Assembly (NCBI GenBank): GCA_949825045.1
Contig: OX463810.1
Coordinates: 35,660,201 to 35,724,200, forward strand
Reading direction: 5' to 3'
From: Argyresthia goedartella
Taxonomy: Eukaryota > Arthropoda > Insecta > Lepidoptera > Argyresthiidae
DNA length: 64,000 nt
How positions within the stretch are numbered: the first letter of the stretch is position 1; each line of letters begins with the position of its first letter. Below, in pieces: positions 1-9,904 of the stretch. Under the pieces are notes generated by a model. The model was not told the DNA's origin, did not search any database, and saw nothing but the letters and a program-made list of their open reading frames with translations. The position numbers were made by a program, and so were the translations under genes.

Positions 1-175
1 AAATATGATAATTCATATCATAATATTTGTATTGTTAAGCACAAACAATTTTTGAAAGAGATCTAAAAATAAATCTGTGAGAGTTTCTACGCCCATCTTC
101 TCCCACAGTGGTCCAATGTAGAGAAGTGGCAAAAAATGACGATTGCTAATATCTATAGTAATAAAGGCCTTTGGT
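1..175 (+). repeat. LINE family A, 3' UTR tail (copy 1)
   Basis: This is the 3' untranslated end of a non-LTR retrotransposon and runs in from the window edge. It carries the same ordered landmarks as the copies at 2640-2966, 4941-5178, 14535-16420 and 21510-21870: AAAGAGATCTAAAAAT, then GGGAGTTTCTACGCCC-like sequence, then AATGTAGAGAAG and GCAAAAAATGACG. It ends in TAATAAAG. No coding sequence remains in this copy. Confidence 0.75.
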
Positions 176-582
176 AAGTAAAAGAAAATTTATGAATGAT
201 TTTAGTATATTGTCCTTGTACAATAAGGCTTGTTCTTTGTCTTAGTTTCCTTTACATTAATCAGCAGCAACTCATTGGAATGATTTTCAACGTCCTCCAC
301 CTTTAAGTTCACAAGTTCACATCTGCGACAAGCACCTTTGAGTCCAAAAATTAAGGCCACCTATAACAAAGATAAAAAACAGGTAAATATATAGAATAAT
401 TACCATTACAAAGATACGAAATATTCATAGTTAAATCATGTATACTTACTTTTGTGGCCAGAAAAATAATCGATTTGCGTCTGATAGAGTTAAAAAATAT
501 GTCCCTATTTTTCGCAGCTTACATATAACAAAGCCTCTTCTGTTCGATCTCACTCTTTGTCCGACCCGACAACCCGCAAGTA
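176..582. other. Anonymous AT-rich interval
   Basis: I see no gene, SINE box or inverted repeat here. The short open frame on the minus strand (446-643) has no recognisable domain and looks like a chance frame. Confidence 0.4.
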
Positions 583-830
583 ATGGCTCAGGACAATTTC
601 TCCAATAATGAAGTATGGCCGGCCACTCCTCTCCTCTGCTCAATTTTTTCCCTCGTTAGGCGCGGAGCCCGCGGGGGAGACGCGGAAGTGGGGGGAAATG
701 CCGCGGAGTTTTTCGCCCAGGCTTTTCGCTGGTCGATTGCGAATGAATATCGATTCGGTGCTCGATTATTAAATTGTTATACAGTATTGTTCCGTAACTG
801 AGTTGGCGGGGAAGAGGTTGAGCTGGGTGA
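583..830. repeat. GC-rich island, probably an interspersed repeat
   Basis: A short GC-rich block with GGCCGGCC, GGCGCGGAGCC and CGCGGGGGAGACGCGG stands out from its AT-rich surroundings. It is open in two frames on opposite strands, which is expected of GC-rich DNA, and neither product is recognisable. It could be a repeat end or a relic of a CpG-rich 5' region. I favour a repeat because no splice signals or downstream exons are visible. Confidence 0.35.
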
Positions 831-1264
831 AGCAATAACTGGTTATGTTGGTTCTGCGATGGGTCAGCTATTTGTTCAGTTATTCCGTTCTTCCGTCTTT
901 TCATGCTTGTCCTAAAAATTGGCCAAGTGCTAGTCGCGAGTAGCAAATAATTATGTGACTGGATATTTGGGTTGTAACTTTGTTTTTCATAGTGTTTGTA
1001 TAAATGACAAAGTTATCATTGCGGTTTTTAATAAATGTTTTAAATTTTAAAAACCGCTTATTTTATTTTGTTCAAACCAATTTTCGTTGAATGTCTGTAT
1101 AGAAATACACAGCAAATATTTTTTGTAGATTTTTCACTCTCTTACTTTAAAAGTTAGAGGGAGGGCGGAAAACATTTTTCCACTTTGGAAGGAAGTCTGT
1201 CTCTTTAAAGATTTACTTTGAGGAATAACAAGGAGGAACTATATACAGACACCCCACACATATA

Positions 1265-1510
1265 GGTGTGATGTATTTTTTTTTTGTTTCAGTTCTAAGT
1301 ACGGAGCCTGTTTTAATTATTTTAATTTTTAAATTTTTGTATAAAAATCGTAAAGCGGTTCACATAATACATCTACATACCAAGTTTCAATTGTGTAGTC
1401 CTGATAGTTTCTGCTGTGACATACGGACGGACGGACGGACGGGCAGACTGACGGACAGACAGACTTGACGAAACTATAAGGGTTCCTTCTTTCTCTGCGG
1501 AACCCTAAAA
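1265..1510 (+). repeat. Dispersed GGGTTCCG / CGGACGGACGG repeat (copy 1)
   Basis: The block has a tandem CGGA/CAGA tract (about 1425-1465) followed by GACGAAACTATAAGGGTTCC and GCGGAACCCTAAAAA. The same modules recur at 22250-22432, 46070-46475 and 48335-48560, and in part at 42950-43005 and 44030-44120. This layout is common in lepidopteran genomes (recall). The 66- and 85-codon frames across it are low-complexity artefacts. Confidence 0.7.
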
Positions 1511-1545
1511 ACTGGCTATAGGGAACAAAAAACAAACAAAAACAG

Positions 1546-1800
1546 GACGACCTCTGTGCTGCTGCGGCTGTGGCTCTGCCTACCATGCGAAAGGTCCCGG
1601 GTTCAATTCTCGGCTGGAGACGAAGAAAAAATAATCCCCAGGTCGTGGATGTTTATATGTGTGTGACGTCGCTGTTTCTGGTTCCCACGACACAGGGTAT
1701 CCTAGTGTGGGGCAAGAAGCAATATATGTGTCTGTATGTAAATGTTGTGATTGTGCCTCTACCATCCCATAATGAGAGCAGGCGTTGTATTTAGGCTCTA
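1546..1800 (+). repeat. tRNA-derived SINE, family 1 (copy 1)
   Basis: The head is tRNA-like, with CTACCATGCGAAAGGTCCCGG and a degenerate B box GGTTCAATTCT (about 1600-1610). A 3' module follows containing CACAGGGTATCCTAGTGTGG. The same head occurs at 3686-3885 and, on the minus strand, at 47305-47500. It is not a functional tRNA gene: the A-box region is poor and the cloverleaf does not close. Homologous copies and the shared 3' module support SINE status. Confidence 0.75.
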
Positions 1801-1906
1801 CGAAAAATTGTGAGGAAATCTGGCCAACAGAGATAATCTAATAAGTAAGCCCTTGCTCAGTGGCGGTCTTATATATCCAAAAGAGATATCTCCAGCTGAC
1901 CCTCAT

Positions 1907-1949
1907 GGAAATTACCCACTAGGATTCTGTATCCTAGTGGTTAATTTCC
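1907..1949. repeat. Near-perfect 18-bp palindrome
   Basis: The arms GGAAATTACCCACTAGGA (1907-1924) and its reverse complement with one mismatch (1932-1949) are separated by 7 nt. No element boundary is visible next to it. Confidence 0.7.
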
Positions 1950-2204
1950 ATCCTGTATCCTGTATTCCTATTAAGGAGGACTTCTGTAGTCTTCCTTATT
2001 AGGAGAGTACGGTTCTACTGATAAAAGATGCACAGCATTGCACACACACTGTCTCTTGTCTTCCGGAGAGATTGCTAGGCACGTTGCCAGGGATAATAAA
2101 ATCTATGATACAGCGTGTCTGCACTTCCACAAAAATACGTTTCCAGTTTGTCGCACAGGGTTCTGGGATTCCACTAGTCCAAAGCCTCGAAAAGTTAACT
2201 AAGG

Positions 2205-2465
2205 TTGGACGACCCGAATGGCTGAGTCGGCAGTGACCCTGCTTACGAAGCCAAGGGTCCCGGGTTCGAGTCCCGGTGGGGGCAAATATTTGTTTGATGA
2301 GGACGGATGTTTGTACCCTATTCATGGTTGTTTATCTATCTAAGTGTAATATTTATAAATATAAGTATATGTAACGTTGTCCAGTACCCAAGATACAGGG
2401 AATCCTAGTTTGGGGCTAGATCAATGTGTGTATATAGTGTCCAAGGTATTATTATTATTAATTAT
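2205..2465 (+). repeat. tRNA-derived SINE, family 2 (copy 1)
   Basis: The A box TGGCTGAGTCGG (2219-2230) and B box GGTTCGAGTCC (2263-2273) both match the Pol III promoter consensus. The body GGGGGCAAATATTTGTTTGATG leads to a 3' module with ACAGGGAATCCTAGTTTGG and an ATT-rich tail. Copies lie at 4045-4294 (minus), 63697-63880 (plus) and, diverged, at 44700-44900. The body beyond the tRNA-like head, the tail and the copy number make this a SINE, not a tRNA gene. Confidence 0.85.
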
Positions 2466-2639
2466 GTGGCATCATCCATTATACATCATGAACTGGCTAA
2501 AGGGCACCGCCGTGCTTTTGCCAGCCGGTGTGGTAAGGTTAGAAGCGTCGGTGGCCTAGACGGTATTTGCGCATCGGAAACGATCGTGTGGGTAGCAACA
2601 TCTGGCCGAGACGAGCACTGGATGGGTGTACTGGATTAT

Positions 2640-2966
2640 AAAAGCATGTTAAAGCGATTTTGTCGAAAAAGATATAACAATGTTCAAGATAACTTAAATG
2701 ATGGTATTGTATGGGGTTAATCTAGCTCAACACAGACCTTGTTTTTCATATTTTTTTAATTAGGTATTATTGCTTATTAATCATAACAATTAAATTTTTA
2801 ATATTAGTATTAGTTAAGCACAACCGATTTTTAAAAGAGATCTAAAAATCAATTTGTGGGAGTTTCTACGCCCTTCTTCTCCCACATTGGAGCAATGTAG
2901 AGAAGAGGCAAAAAATTACGTTTTTTAAGAATATGTAAATATCTACTAGACTTGACTTTGACTTTG
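2640..2966 (+). pseudogene. LINE family A, ORF2 C-terminus plus 3' UTR (copy 2)
   Basis: The fragment encodes the last part of a LINE ORF2, ending in YNNVQDNLNDGIVWG and a stop (about 2640-2720). This is close to the end of the copy at 14796-15071, YYNVRDYLNDSTVWG. The family A 3' UTR follows and ends in a short TTTGAC repeat at about 2948-2966, the usual tail of this family. It is a 5'-truncated insertion without RT motifs. Confidence 0.8.
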
Positions 2967-3680
2967 TCCGTTCTATGTGGCATTTGTTTGGGATGATCAG
3001 TTAAGCTGTTGATCACAGCTACTATAGCTACTCAGAGTCAGAAGCCCTAATATGGCAGCTTGATAACTTCTGACAGTCGGGTTGGCCACGAGCCCGACAC
3101 CCCTCCATCAACTTGCACTGAGCCAGCGTGGTGGACTGTGGCTCAATGTTACTGGTATCCGGGTAAAGGCCCGTGACCCTCGGTGGGGACATTAAGGGCT
3201 ACATAAAAAAAAACATTTGGGGAGAAGGGCTGTCGGATCCAAGTATTTCCTGCGGACCTGAGCGAGTATTCCCCATAAACATATATCACAGGGCTTCATA
3301 GGGCTCCGGCAGCACTGGCACCGCCTCCGTGATAAAGGTGACGTTGTGGACTTTGTGCCATTCATTTTTACAAGTCACAAATTAAGGATGCTTTATACGT
3401 GCCTATGCCTCTCGGTGGGGCTATTAATGCGCTACATTTAGATGGTAAGATTCTCCTCCATGTCGAACATGGTGTTTGAGCTGACTCCTCTGTTCACATT
3501 GCTATTTTTGTTTGAAAGTTCAAATAAATTCTGGTGTAACTGTACACTATAGTTGCAGTATTTTTGCAGTCCATCCAAACATGTGAACGATATCGTGAAC
3601 GCGGTGGGATGGCGGGGTGGTTTTTGACCCCCGACAAAAAGATGGGTGTTATAAGTTTGAAGCGTCTGTCTGTGTGTCTG
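2967..3680. other. Gene-free interval with one SINE-like block
   Basis: The segment 3100-3215 contains GCCAGCGTGGTGGACTGTGG, a string I associate with dispersed lepidopteran repeats, followed by an A-rich run near 3207. The rest shows no coding sequence or repeat that I can name. Confidence 0.4.
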
Positions 3681-3685
3681 TCTGT

Positions 3686-3885
3686 CTGTTCGATGGCCTC
3701 TGTGGCGCTGTGGATGTGGCTTTGCCTACCATGCGAGAGGTCCCGGGTTCGAAACCCGGTTGGGGATAAAGAAAAGATACCCACCAGGTCTTGGATGTTT
3801 ATATGTATGATGTCGCTGATTCTAGTTTCTACGACATTGGTCAGAAACGATGTATGTGCCTGTATAAACATGTTTTTTTATTGTT
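3686..3885 (+). repeat. tRNA-derived SINE, family 1 (copy 2)
   Basis: The head contains CTACCATGCGAGAGGTCCCGG and a good B box GGTTCGAAACC (3746-3756). The 3' part parallels copy 1: TCTTGGATGTTTATATG, then a diverged ACGACATTGGTCAG and GTGCCTGTAT. Open frames on both strands across it are artefacts. A CTGT-rich tract at 3664-3690 precedes it. Confidence 0.75.
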
Positions 3886-4044
3886 TGTTGTTTTTGTCCC
3901 TGGCACTCTACGGCTCAAACGGTTAGATGGATTTTAATGGTAGTTAGTACACTTCCCTTCAATTTGTAGTTAGTGTTTCTATTAATTGTATGACATGTAG
4001 ACAATATTTCTCTAAATTAAAGAATGGTTACTGAGGAAATTGAA

Positions 4045-4294
4045 GGTAATAATAATAATAATAATACCTTGGACACTATTTACAGACATTGATCTAGCCC
4101 CAAACTAGGATTCCCTGTATCTTGGGTTACTAGACAACGATACACATACTTATATAGATAAATGTTATACTTAGATAGATAGACAACCATGATTAGGGTA
4201 CAAACATCCGTTCTCATCAAACAAATATTTGCCCCCACCGGGACTCGAACCCGGGACCCTTGGCTTCGTAGGCAGAGTCACTGCCGACGCGTGG
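4045..4294 (-). repeat. tRNA-derived SINE, family 2 (copy 2, truncated head)
   Basis: The reverse complement shows the B box (4241-4251) and the family 2 body and 3' module, and ends in an ATT-repeat tail at 4048-4067. The head stops inside the A box at about 4294, where sequence continues as GCGTGGG, so this copy is 5'-truncated. Confidence 0.8.
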
Positions 4295-4359
4295 GAAATT
4301 GTGGGTGAAAGCTTTTGTTGTAGAGGAGCGTTTTCATATTTAAATTATACGACTGAAAT

Positions 4360-4632
4360 GGATTATTTGTGTCTTTAAGGACTGAATGGTCATCGCTAGA
4401 ATCAATCACCCTCTTCCCAAATGCGTGTACCGTAGCCGTACTGCAGAATGGTAGGACATTATAGTCTGTGCTTTTATTTGTTTGTTGTAGGGAAAGGCCA
4501 ACGATTTATCTTGCGAGTGTTGCGACTTTCTTCTTGGAAGTCCTTACAAGCAGGCCCCTATGAATACGAGATTGCAAGTACGATCGATATTCACGCGTGA
4601 ACATGACAGAAAACACTTACAAACGGGTGTTT
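4360..4632 (+). other. Exon-like block, copy 1 of a duplication
   Basis: A pyrimidine-rich tract ending TTTGTTTGTTGTAG precedes an open stretch starting GGAAAGGCCAACG (about 4490), which reads KANDLSCECCDFLLGSPYKQ and onward. The block is duplicated at 5175-5430. I count about three differences over roughly 135 bp of the open part but many more in the roughly 110 bp upstream. That is what a constrained exon with intron flank would show, though gene conversion could do the same. I do not recognise the peptide and find no linked exon. Confidence 0.4.
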
Positions 4633-4636
4633 ACTA

Positions 4637-4866
4637 CACTGACGAGCAATTAAAAAGTTCCACCCACAAAATGCCGAAAAACACCTCAATATGTCCCAAA
4701 ACATAGAACCTAGCTTCATAAATTAAAAAGTATTTTTTTTAATTGGTAATATTCTGATGAGCTGTTAAATGTACTTCAATATTGCAGACGGCGTCATTAA
4801 GCTAGCCTTTCCCGCTTATGCGTAATTTGGTGCTATGACATTGGACTTTTTCATTGCTCGTCAGTG
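4637..4866. mobile_element. 230-bp MITE with TA target duplication
   Basis: The terminal inverted repeats begin CACTGACGAGCAAT and match over about 27 bp at 4637-4662 and 4841-4866. TA flanks both ends (4635-4636 and 4867-4868). There is no coding capacity. The TA duplication and CACTG ends fit a Tc1/mariner-type non-autonomous element. It sits just downstream of exon-like copy 1; copy 2 lacks it. Confidence 0.8.
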
Positions 4867-4904
4867 TAGTTAGAACGAAAATGACAAATCTAAACAACTA
4901 TAAG

Positions 4905-4939
4905 CTAGCTGGTGATGTAAAAACAGTTTTTACATCACA
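4905..4939. repeat. Perfect hairpin GTGATGTAAAAA-CAG-TTTTTACATCAC
   Basis: A 12-bp stem with a 3-nt loop is followed directly by the LINE A tail at 4941. The same motif with GCTAGCTGGTGATG or its complement recurs at about 5440-5470 and 5820-5853, bracketing the first unit of the tandem repeat at 5491-6205. Confidence 0.7.
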
Positions 4940-4940
4940 G

Positions 4941-5178
4941 TGGGTTAATCTAGCTCAAAACAGTACTTGGGGTTCATAATTTTGTAATTATGTGTTCCTG
5001 CATATTAATTATAGTAATTAATAGTGTAATCTTTTTATTAGTTAACCACCAGAAATTTCTAAAAGAGATCTAAAAATCAATCTGTGGGAGTTTTTACGCT
5101 CTTCTCTACCAAAGTGGTCCAATGTAGAGAAGAGGCAAAAAATGACGTATGCTTCAGTAATAAAGTACTTTGACTTTG
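4941..5178 (+). repeat. LINE family A, 3' UTR (copy 3)
   Basis: The copy starts GTGGGTTAATCTAGCTCAA, the sequence just after the ORF2 stop in copy 2. It carries all the 3' UTR landmarks and ends AATAAAGTACTTTGACTTTGA. It separates the two copies of the exon-like block. Confidence 0.8.
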
Positions 5179-5436
5179 ATTATTTGTGAATTTTATGACC
5201 AAATGGTCATCGTTAGAATCAGTCATCCTTTTCCCATATGCATGTACCGAAGCCGTACTGCAGAATGGAAAGATATTATAGTCTGTGCTTTTATTTGTTT
5301 GTTGCAGGGAAAGGCCAACGATTTATCTTGCGAGTGTTGCGACTTTCTTCTTGGAAGTCCTTACAAGCAGGCCCCGATGAATACGAGATTGCGAGTACGA
5401 TCGATACTCACGCGTGAACATGACAGTGTATAAGTG
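5175..5436 (+). other. Exon-like block, copy 2
   Basis: This is the second copy of the block at 4360-4632, with a better 3' splice-site context (TTTGTTTGTTGCAG then GGAAAGG at about 5307). The open part runs to a TAA near 5430 and reads LSCECCDFLLGSPYKQAP followed by NTRLRVRSILTREHD. Differences from copy 1 include one silent Pro codon and Gln to Arg. Function unknown. Confidence 0.4.
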
Positions 5437-5490
5437 AACTAGCTGGTGATGTAAAAACAGTTTTTACACCGAAACAAACAAACGAAACAG

Positions 5491-6205
5491 TTTTAAAACC
5501 GTTACATAGTAAACTGGTTTAAACTTATATTGCAAACGAAATACCAGGGCAAACACTGCGGTAGCTTAGGTGAAGACTAGAAGGGGCGAGTGCAGCGAAG
5601 GCCTTTATAGTCTTCGTGTTAGGTTGACATCTCAGAAGAAAAGCAAACTAACTTCTAAAGGCCTATGTTTGAACGATTACCAAAAACGCACTTATTTTAC
5701 TACCAATAAATTCGAAATGACTGCCAGAATGGATAAATGTCCACCAAATTGTGTTTGGATAAATGATCACCAAACTTCTTTTTATGTTTTGTGTACTTAA
5801 TTAAGTTTATGTTTTATATTTTTAAAAACAGTTTTTACATCACCAGCTAGTTTACCTGGTATATGAAGCGATAGTTTCTAAATTAACGGTTAAAACCGTT
5901 ACATAGTAAAATGGTTTAAACTTAAATCACAAACGAAATACCAGGGCAAACACTGCGGTAGCTTAGGTGAAGACTAGAAGGGGCGAGTGCAGCGAAGGCC
6001 TCAATAGTCTTCGTGTTAGGTTGACATCTCAGAAGAAAAGAAAACTAACTTCTAAAGGCCTATGTTTGAACGATTACCAAAAACGCACCTATTTTACTAC
6101 CAATATATTCGAAATGACTGCCAGAATGGATAAATTTCCACCAAATTGTGTTTGGATAAATGATCACCAAACTTCTTTTTATGTTTTGTGTACTTAAGTT
6201 TATGT
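5491..6205. repeat. Two tandem ~397-bp repeat units
   Basis: Two near-identical units start about 5491 and 5888, each with CCGTTACATAGTAAA, CCAGGGCAAACACTGCGG and GATCACCAAACTTCTTTTTA. Each contains a 76-codon open frame (5570-5800 and 5967-6197). The four amino-acid differences between the frames exceed the silent ones, so coding constraint is not supported. A diverged piece lies at 41200-41440. Confidence 0.7.
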
Positions 6206-6278
6206 TTTAAGTATTTTTTGTTGTTCTTACATGTTTAACCTTACCCTTTACCTAAGCTACCGCAGTATTTTGCCCTGA
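5941..6278. mobile_element. Short TIR element formed by the second unit
   Basis: The left end CAGGGCAAACACTGCGGTAG (from 5942) is matched in inverted orientation by CTACCGCAGTATTTTGCCCTG (ending 6277), with about 27 bp of inverted repeat continuing into GCTTAGGT / ACCTAAGC. The first unit lacks the right end. No transposase or clear target duplication is seen, so this is a MITE-like interpretation. Confidence 0.55.
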
Positions 6279-6289
6279 TATTTTTTGCA

Positions 6290-7130
6290 ACTTTTGGTGT
6301 TCATTTATCCATTTTGGGTAGGAAAAAAATATTTTGGTGATCATTATATTTGTTGCCGATTCTAAACCCTGTCGGTCTGGTTAGTTTATCCATTAACAGT
6401 TTTGACTATCTTACGGTGACATAAACATTAATATTACATATACTGGAACTAAATTGATAATAAACAGCGCCTACATACGAAAACAGTACTAATACTCGCA
6501 CTATGTACTTGTACAGGTCGTAGGTAGATGTAGGCGCTACATTACCGGTGCGGCTTGCAAAACTTCCTCGAAAAAACAGCTCTCAAATCCGCTCGTGAAA
6601 ATATGAGGGTTTCTTGCTCCTGAATTAACTTTTTGACTTAAACCAGCGGCGGGGCACAAGTGCTGTATGATAAACTATATAAATTGTCCCACCTACCCCC
6701 ACAACCCCCTTTCTCTTCAGCCCCCTTGATGTACTAAGTTCGACGCCTGACCTAGTTTCCCGAACCCATTTAGATACCTCGAAGGTTGCATTTCTGCTGA
6801 AACCTCTTACTGTCTCCCTTCAACCTTTAGAAACTGACTGCGACGCATATACGGTTTCCGTTCATCATAATCAGTTAGATGATAAGAATGAGAGTTCAAA
6901 TGTAGTTTCTTATCGATGCGATATCCTCCTTACACGGTGTCGCGGGAACTTCGCTATGAGTCTTTTATTGAATTAAACATTTTAATGAGCTGGATAAGGA
7001 TATCGGTGCTAAAAGTTGACGCTCTTTCATAAAACCTTGGTGTGGGTTAAGAACTCAGTGTGTACATGATATCATACTTACACAATTATAATGCACGATG
7101 GTACAACTCTTTTCAGTTCGAGTTACAAGT
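6290..7130. other. Gene-free interval
   Basis: No coding region, SINE or long inverted repeat was found. The text is ordinary AT-rich sequence. Confidence 0.4.
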
Positions 7131-7135
7131 GTTAC

Positions 7136-7674
7136 GAAACTAACCCCAAATACTATGGTATTTGGAGTTAGTTTCTGGGGTAACTACTACCCGACCGAGC
7201 CAAATAGACATATGGAACAACATGACGTCATTCGTACGCTATGCAGGTACCGATGACGAAAAAATAACAATTTTGTTGCAAATATAATGAAATGAAATGT
7301 TAATGAATGCCTATGAAATGTAAGTTTAATTTCTGGCTAGTAATTGTAATTTATGGTTTATTTTGCTTATCTTATTTTTACCCATTTGATCACTGTCTAT
7401 GCACAACAACACAGTTAAAACTTAACAAACAACGTAATAAATAACAAAGTAATAATAACTACAATATACACTATTGACTCTAACAACAATAATTAACAAA
7501 AATAATCCTGAAATGATTAGAAACAGGACGTGCGAGCTCAGCGTTGACCTGAACATATAATGCTATGATGCGAACGTTACCGGTACTAAACGTAAGCGGG
7601 GAATGAGGCGGTGTGCGGGCGGGGAGGCGGCATTCCACCCGTTTGTCTGATTCGCTTGGTCGGGTAGTACTAAC
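7136..7674. mobile_element. MITE-like TIR element with adjoining palindrome
   Basis: Imperfect inverted repeats, GTAACTACTACCCGACCGAGC (7180-7200) and GCTTGGTCGGGTAGTACTAAC (7654-7674), bound a non-coding body of about 450 bp. A palindrome of two 18-bp arms GAAACTAACCCCAAATAC / GTATTTGGAGTTAGTTTC (7136-7175) abuts the left end. No target duplication is clear. Confidence 0.55.
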
Positions 7675-7679
7675 TTATT

Positions 7680-8690
7680 ATCTTGACCTTTACGTCAGTA
7701 CTAACTTCAAAACCCCGCGAATTATAGAAAACTGACACTTTCTATAATTTTCGGTAAAATTGGTTTTACCTCTACGTGGTGCCATTGGTGACTTAGATAT
7801 AGCTTTTATGGTGTACAGTAGCGCTACTCTTGGTATGCAATCCATTGAGTCAAGCTTGCCTTCTCGTCATGTGGCACTCCCGGGATCGATGGTGTTGCCA
7901 TCTTGTATTCAATATAGAGCGGTTTTCAATGGAACTAAACAAAAACGCGCTACACTTGTGGTGAATTGGTACTTTCGAGCACCATTTTGACAGATGCCAT
8001 TGCGTACATTCTTGAGTAATGGCAAGTCACCTATGCAAGAACAAAAAAACAACTTGTGGGTGGAAAATAATTGGTATTTGTGACTAAAGTTTATAGAAGT
8101 ATGGCTTGTTTAGCTTTACAATTTTCAATTTGGCGCAATGCGCATCAAAGGGATTTGCAGAGGCGCAGAAATCAGCGGCGAATGGTCCGCTATTTGGACG
8201 AAGGCTTGGAAATGGGGAAAGCGGAATTTGAAGAAAACTACAAATGCATGTACAGATGAAAAAATAAAACCTTTTCTTTTACTGAAAAAAATATTAACAA
8301 GATTAGCATTTCCCTTAATTTCTACCTTTAATAGCTGATAAATAATTCTTCGATCGCCAAATGCTCCGCTATTACATTCACATACAAGAAAAGATGACAC
8401 TGAATATAAAAACATGAATAATATACACTCGCGAGCATTAAACTGGAATCACTTCATCGCGGGTTGCTCAAGACAATTTTTTGCCTTTTTATGCAATGTA
8501 TTACAAATTATGGCATATCAATTGAAAGGTACTATTATTAGTTTTCAAATAATATCAAAAAGATTTTAAATTAATGAAATTTCCTACCTAAATATAGGTA
8601 ATTGTTGCAAATGGTTAAAGTTGTAGATGTCAAAATGAATACGAGGATTATGATAAGATATGTTTTTTTATTTACAATGTGTTATTTATC
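7680..8690. other. Interval without a defensible gene
   Basis: A 62-codon plus-strand frame at 8071-8259 contains RRRNQRRMVRYLDEG and FEENYKCMYR, a basic-then-acidic layout faintly like PIF/Harbinger transposase N-termini. It is too short and isolated to call. Nothing else is recognisable. Confidence 0.3.
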
Positions 8691-8737
8691 CCCTCTCAAT
8701 ATTTTGTATTACCCCCCCCCCTGGCCCAAATTACTGC

Positions 8738-9720
8738 TTATAAACGGTTTCTCATTGACCGAATGAGTTTTCTGAAGGAATCTTGAGGAATTTCCTTCCA
8801 ATCTTCGATTAAAGTTATTTTTAAACCTTCTAACGTCGTCGGAGCTGGATATCTTCCTCGTACCCGTCTTTTCAGCTCGAGCCACATATGTTCAATGGGG
8901 TTCAAGTCAGGACTGAGGGCTGGCCAGTCCAGTGTGGAAATCCTGACTTCTTCCAGGTTCTGTCGAGTCCTTGCAGCGGTGTGGCAGCGGGCATTATCGT
9001 GCATTAGCAGGAAATGTTCACCAATAAACCCGGAGTAAGGGAGCAAATGGTCTTGTTGAATGTCGTTGATGTATCTTTTCGCGGTTAGACCCCCTTCCCG
9101 ACCTCCTCCACGTACGAATATCAGCTCCGTTTTTGCTTCTATAGAAATGCCCGCCCATATCATACAGGACCCGCCCCCGTATGCAACTGTTTCCGAAAAA
9201 CAGCATTGTGCAAATCGCTGCCCCGGTCTCCTATAGACTCTCTGTCGACGGTCGCTACCATGCAGGCACATACTTGTTTCGTCCGAGATCAGGACTCGGC
9301 TCCATTGCTTTATATCTCAATCTAAGTGATCGCGAGAAAATTGAAGCCGAACTTGTCGGTGCGCTGGAGACAATTTGGCTGGCCTTCTTGGGGTCAAATT
9401 CGCTTTTTTGAGTCTTCGCCTTACCGTCCACTTGCTAACAATCTTCTCTCGAACATCTCTGAGCTGCCGTTGAACATCGACGCCGGTTAAGTGTCGATTT
9501 CGGAGAGATGTGGTGACAGTAAATCGGTCATCTCTCACCGAAGTGCAACGCTGTCGTCGAGATCCTGGTCTCCGGACAAAGTTTCCAGTCTTCCGGAACC
9601 TTTTATACACCTTCGAGACACAGACTGACTAAGATGAAGCTGTCGAGCGATGGTACGCTGAGACAACCCTTGCTGGATTAGGATGACGATTTGAGCGGCT
9701 TCTGCAGGTGTGGTTTCCAT
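8738..9720 (-). pseudogene. Tc1-like DD34E transposase, nearly intact but broken
   Basis: The transposase cuts and pastes its own element at TA sites. Reading right to left there is an N-terminal helix-turn-helix region (9720 to about 9612, AAQIVILIQQGLSQRTIARQ), a second DNA-binding part (9610-9319, VSKWTVRRRLKKANL), then the catalytic core. The core has SDE near 9285, HDNARCH and DLNPIEHMW. I count 34 residues between the second Asp and the Glu, which is typical of Tc1. Two lesions are visible: a frameshift near 9610, and a TGA at 9319-9317 where the family normally has Trp. After that stop the same frame continues to the natural C-terminus. A C-run at 8714-8722 lies just beyond the 3' end. 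I could not place the terminal repeats. Confidence 0.9.
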
Positions 9721-9904
9721 TTTCTTTCAGATTCAGTGCTCCAGTGACGTGAAATATTGGACTGATGACAAATTTTTACGAATGCTCACTTTTTATAGGG
9801 TCTCAGGACTTCAAAACAAAACAGTATTTTGCTGTAAAAAAAAATGATTTTTGTTTTTACGTTCCATGACATTAAAGGAAAAAATCTTTTTCTGTAACAT
9901 TAAA

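Noticed and set aside
1268..1586. Frames across the CGGACGG tract
   Set aside because: Low-complexity products (RTDGRTGR and CPSVCPSV types) caused by the tandem tract on either strand.
2205..2290. tRNA gene candidate
   Set aside because: The A and B boxes are excellent, but the head is fused to a SINE body that recurs at 4045 and 63697, and the cloverleaf stems do not close.
8071..8259. Possible PIF/Harbinger transposase N-terminus
   Set aside because: Only a vague basic/acidic resemblance, no second domain and no TIRs. Kept as a remark, not a gene.
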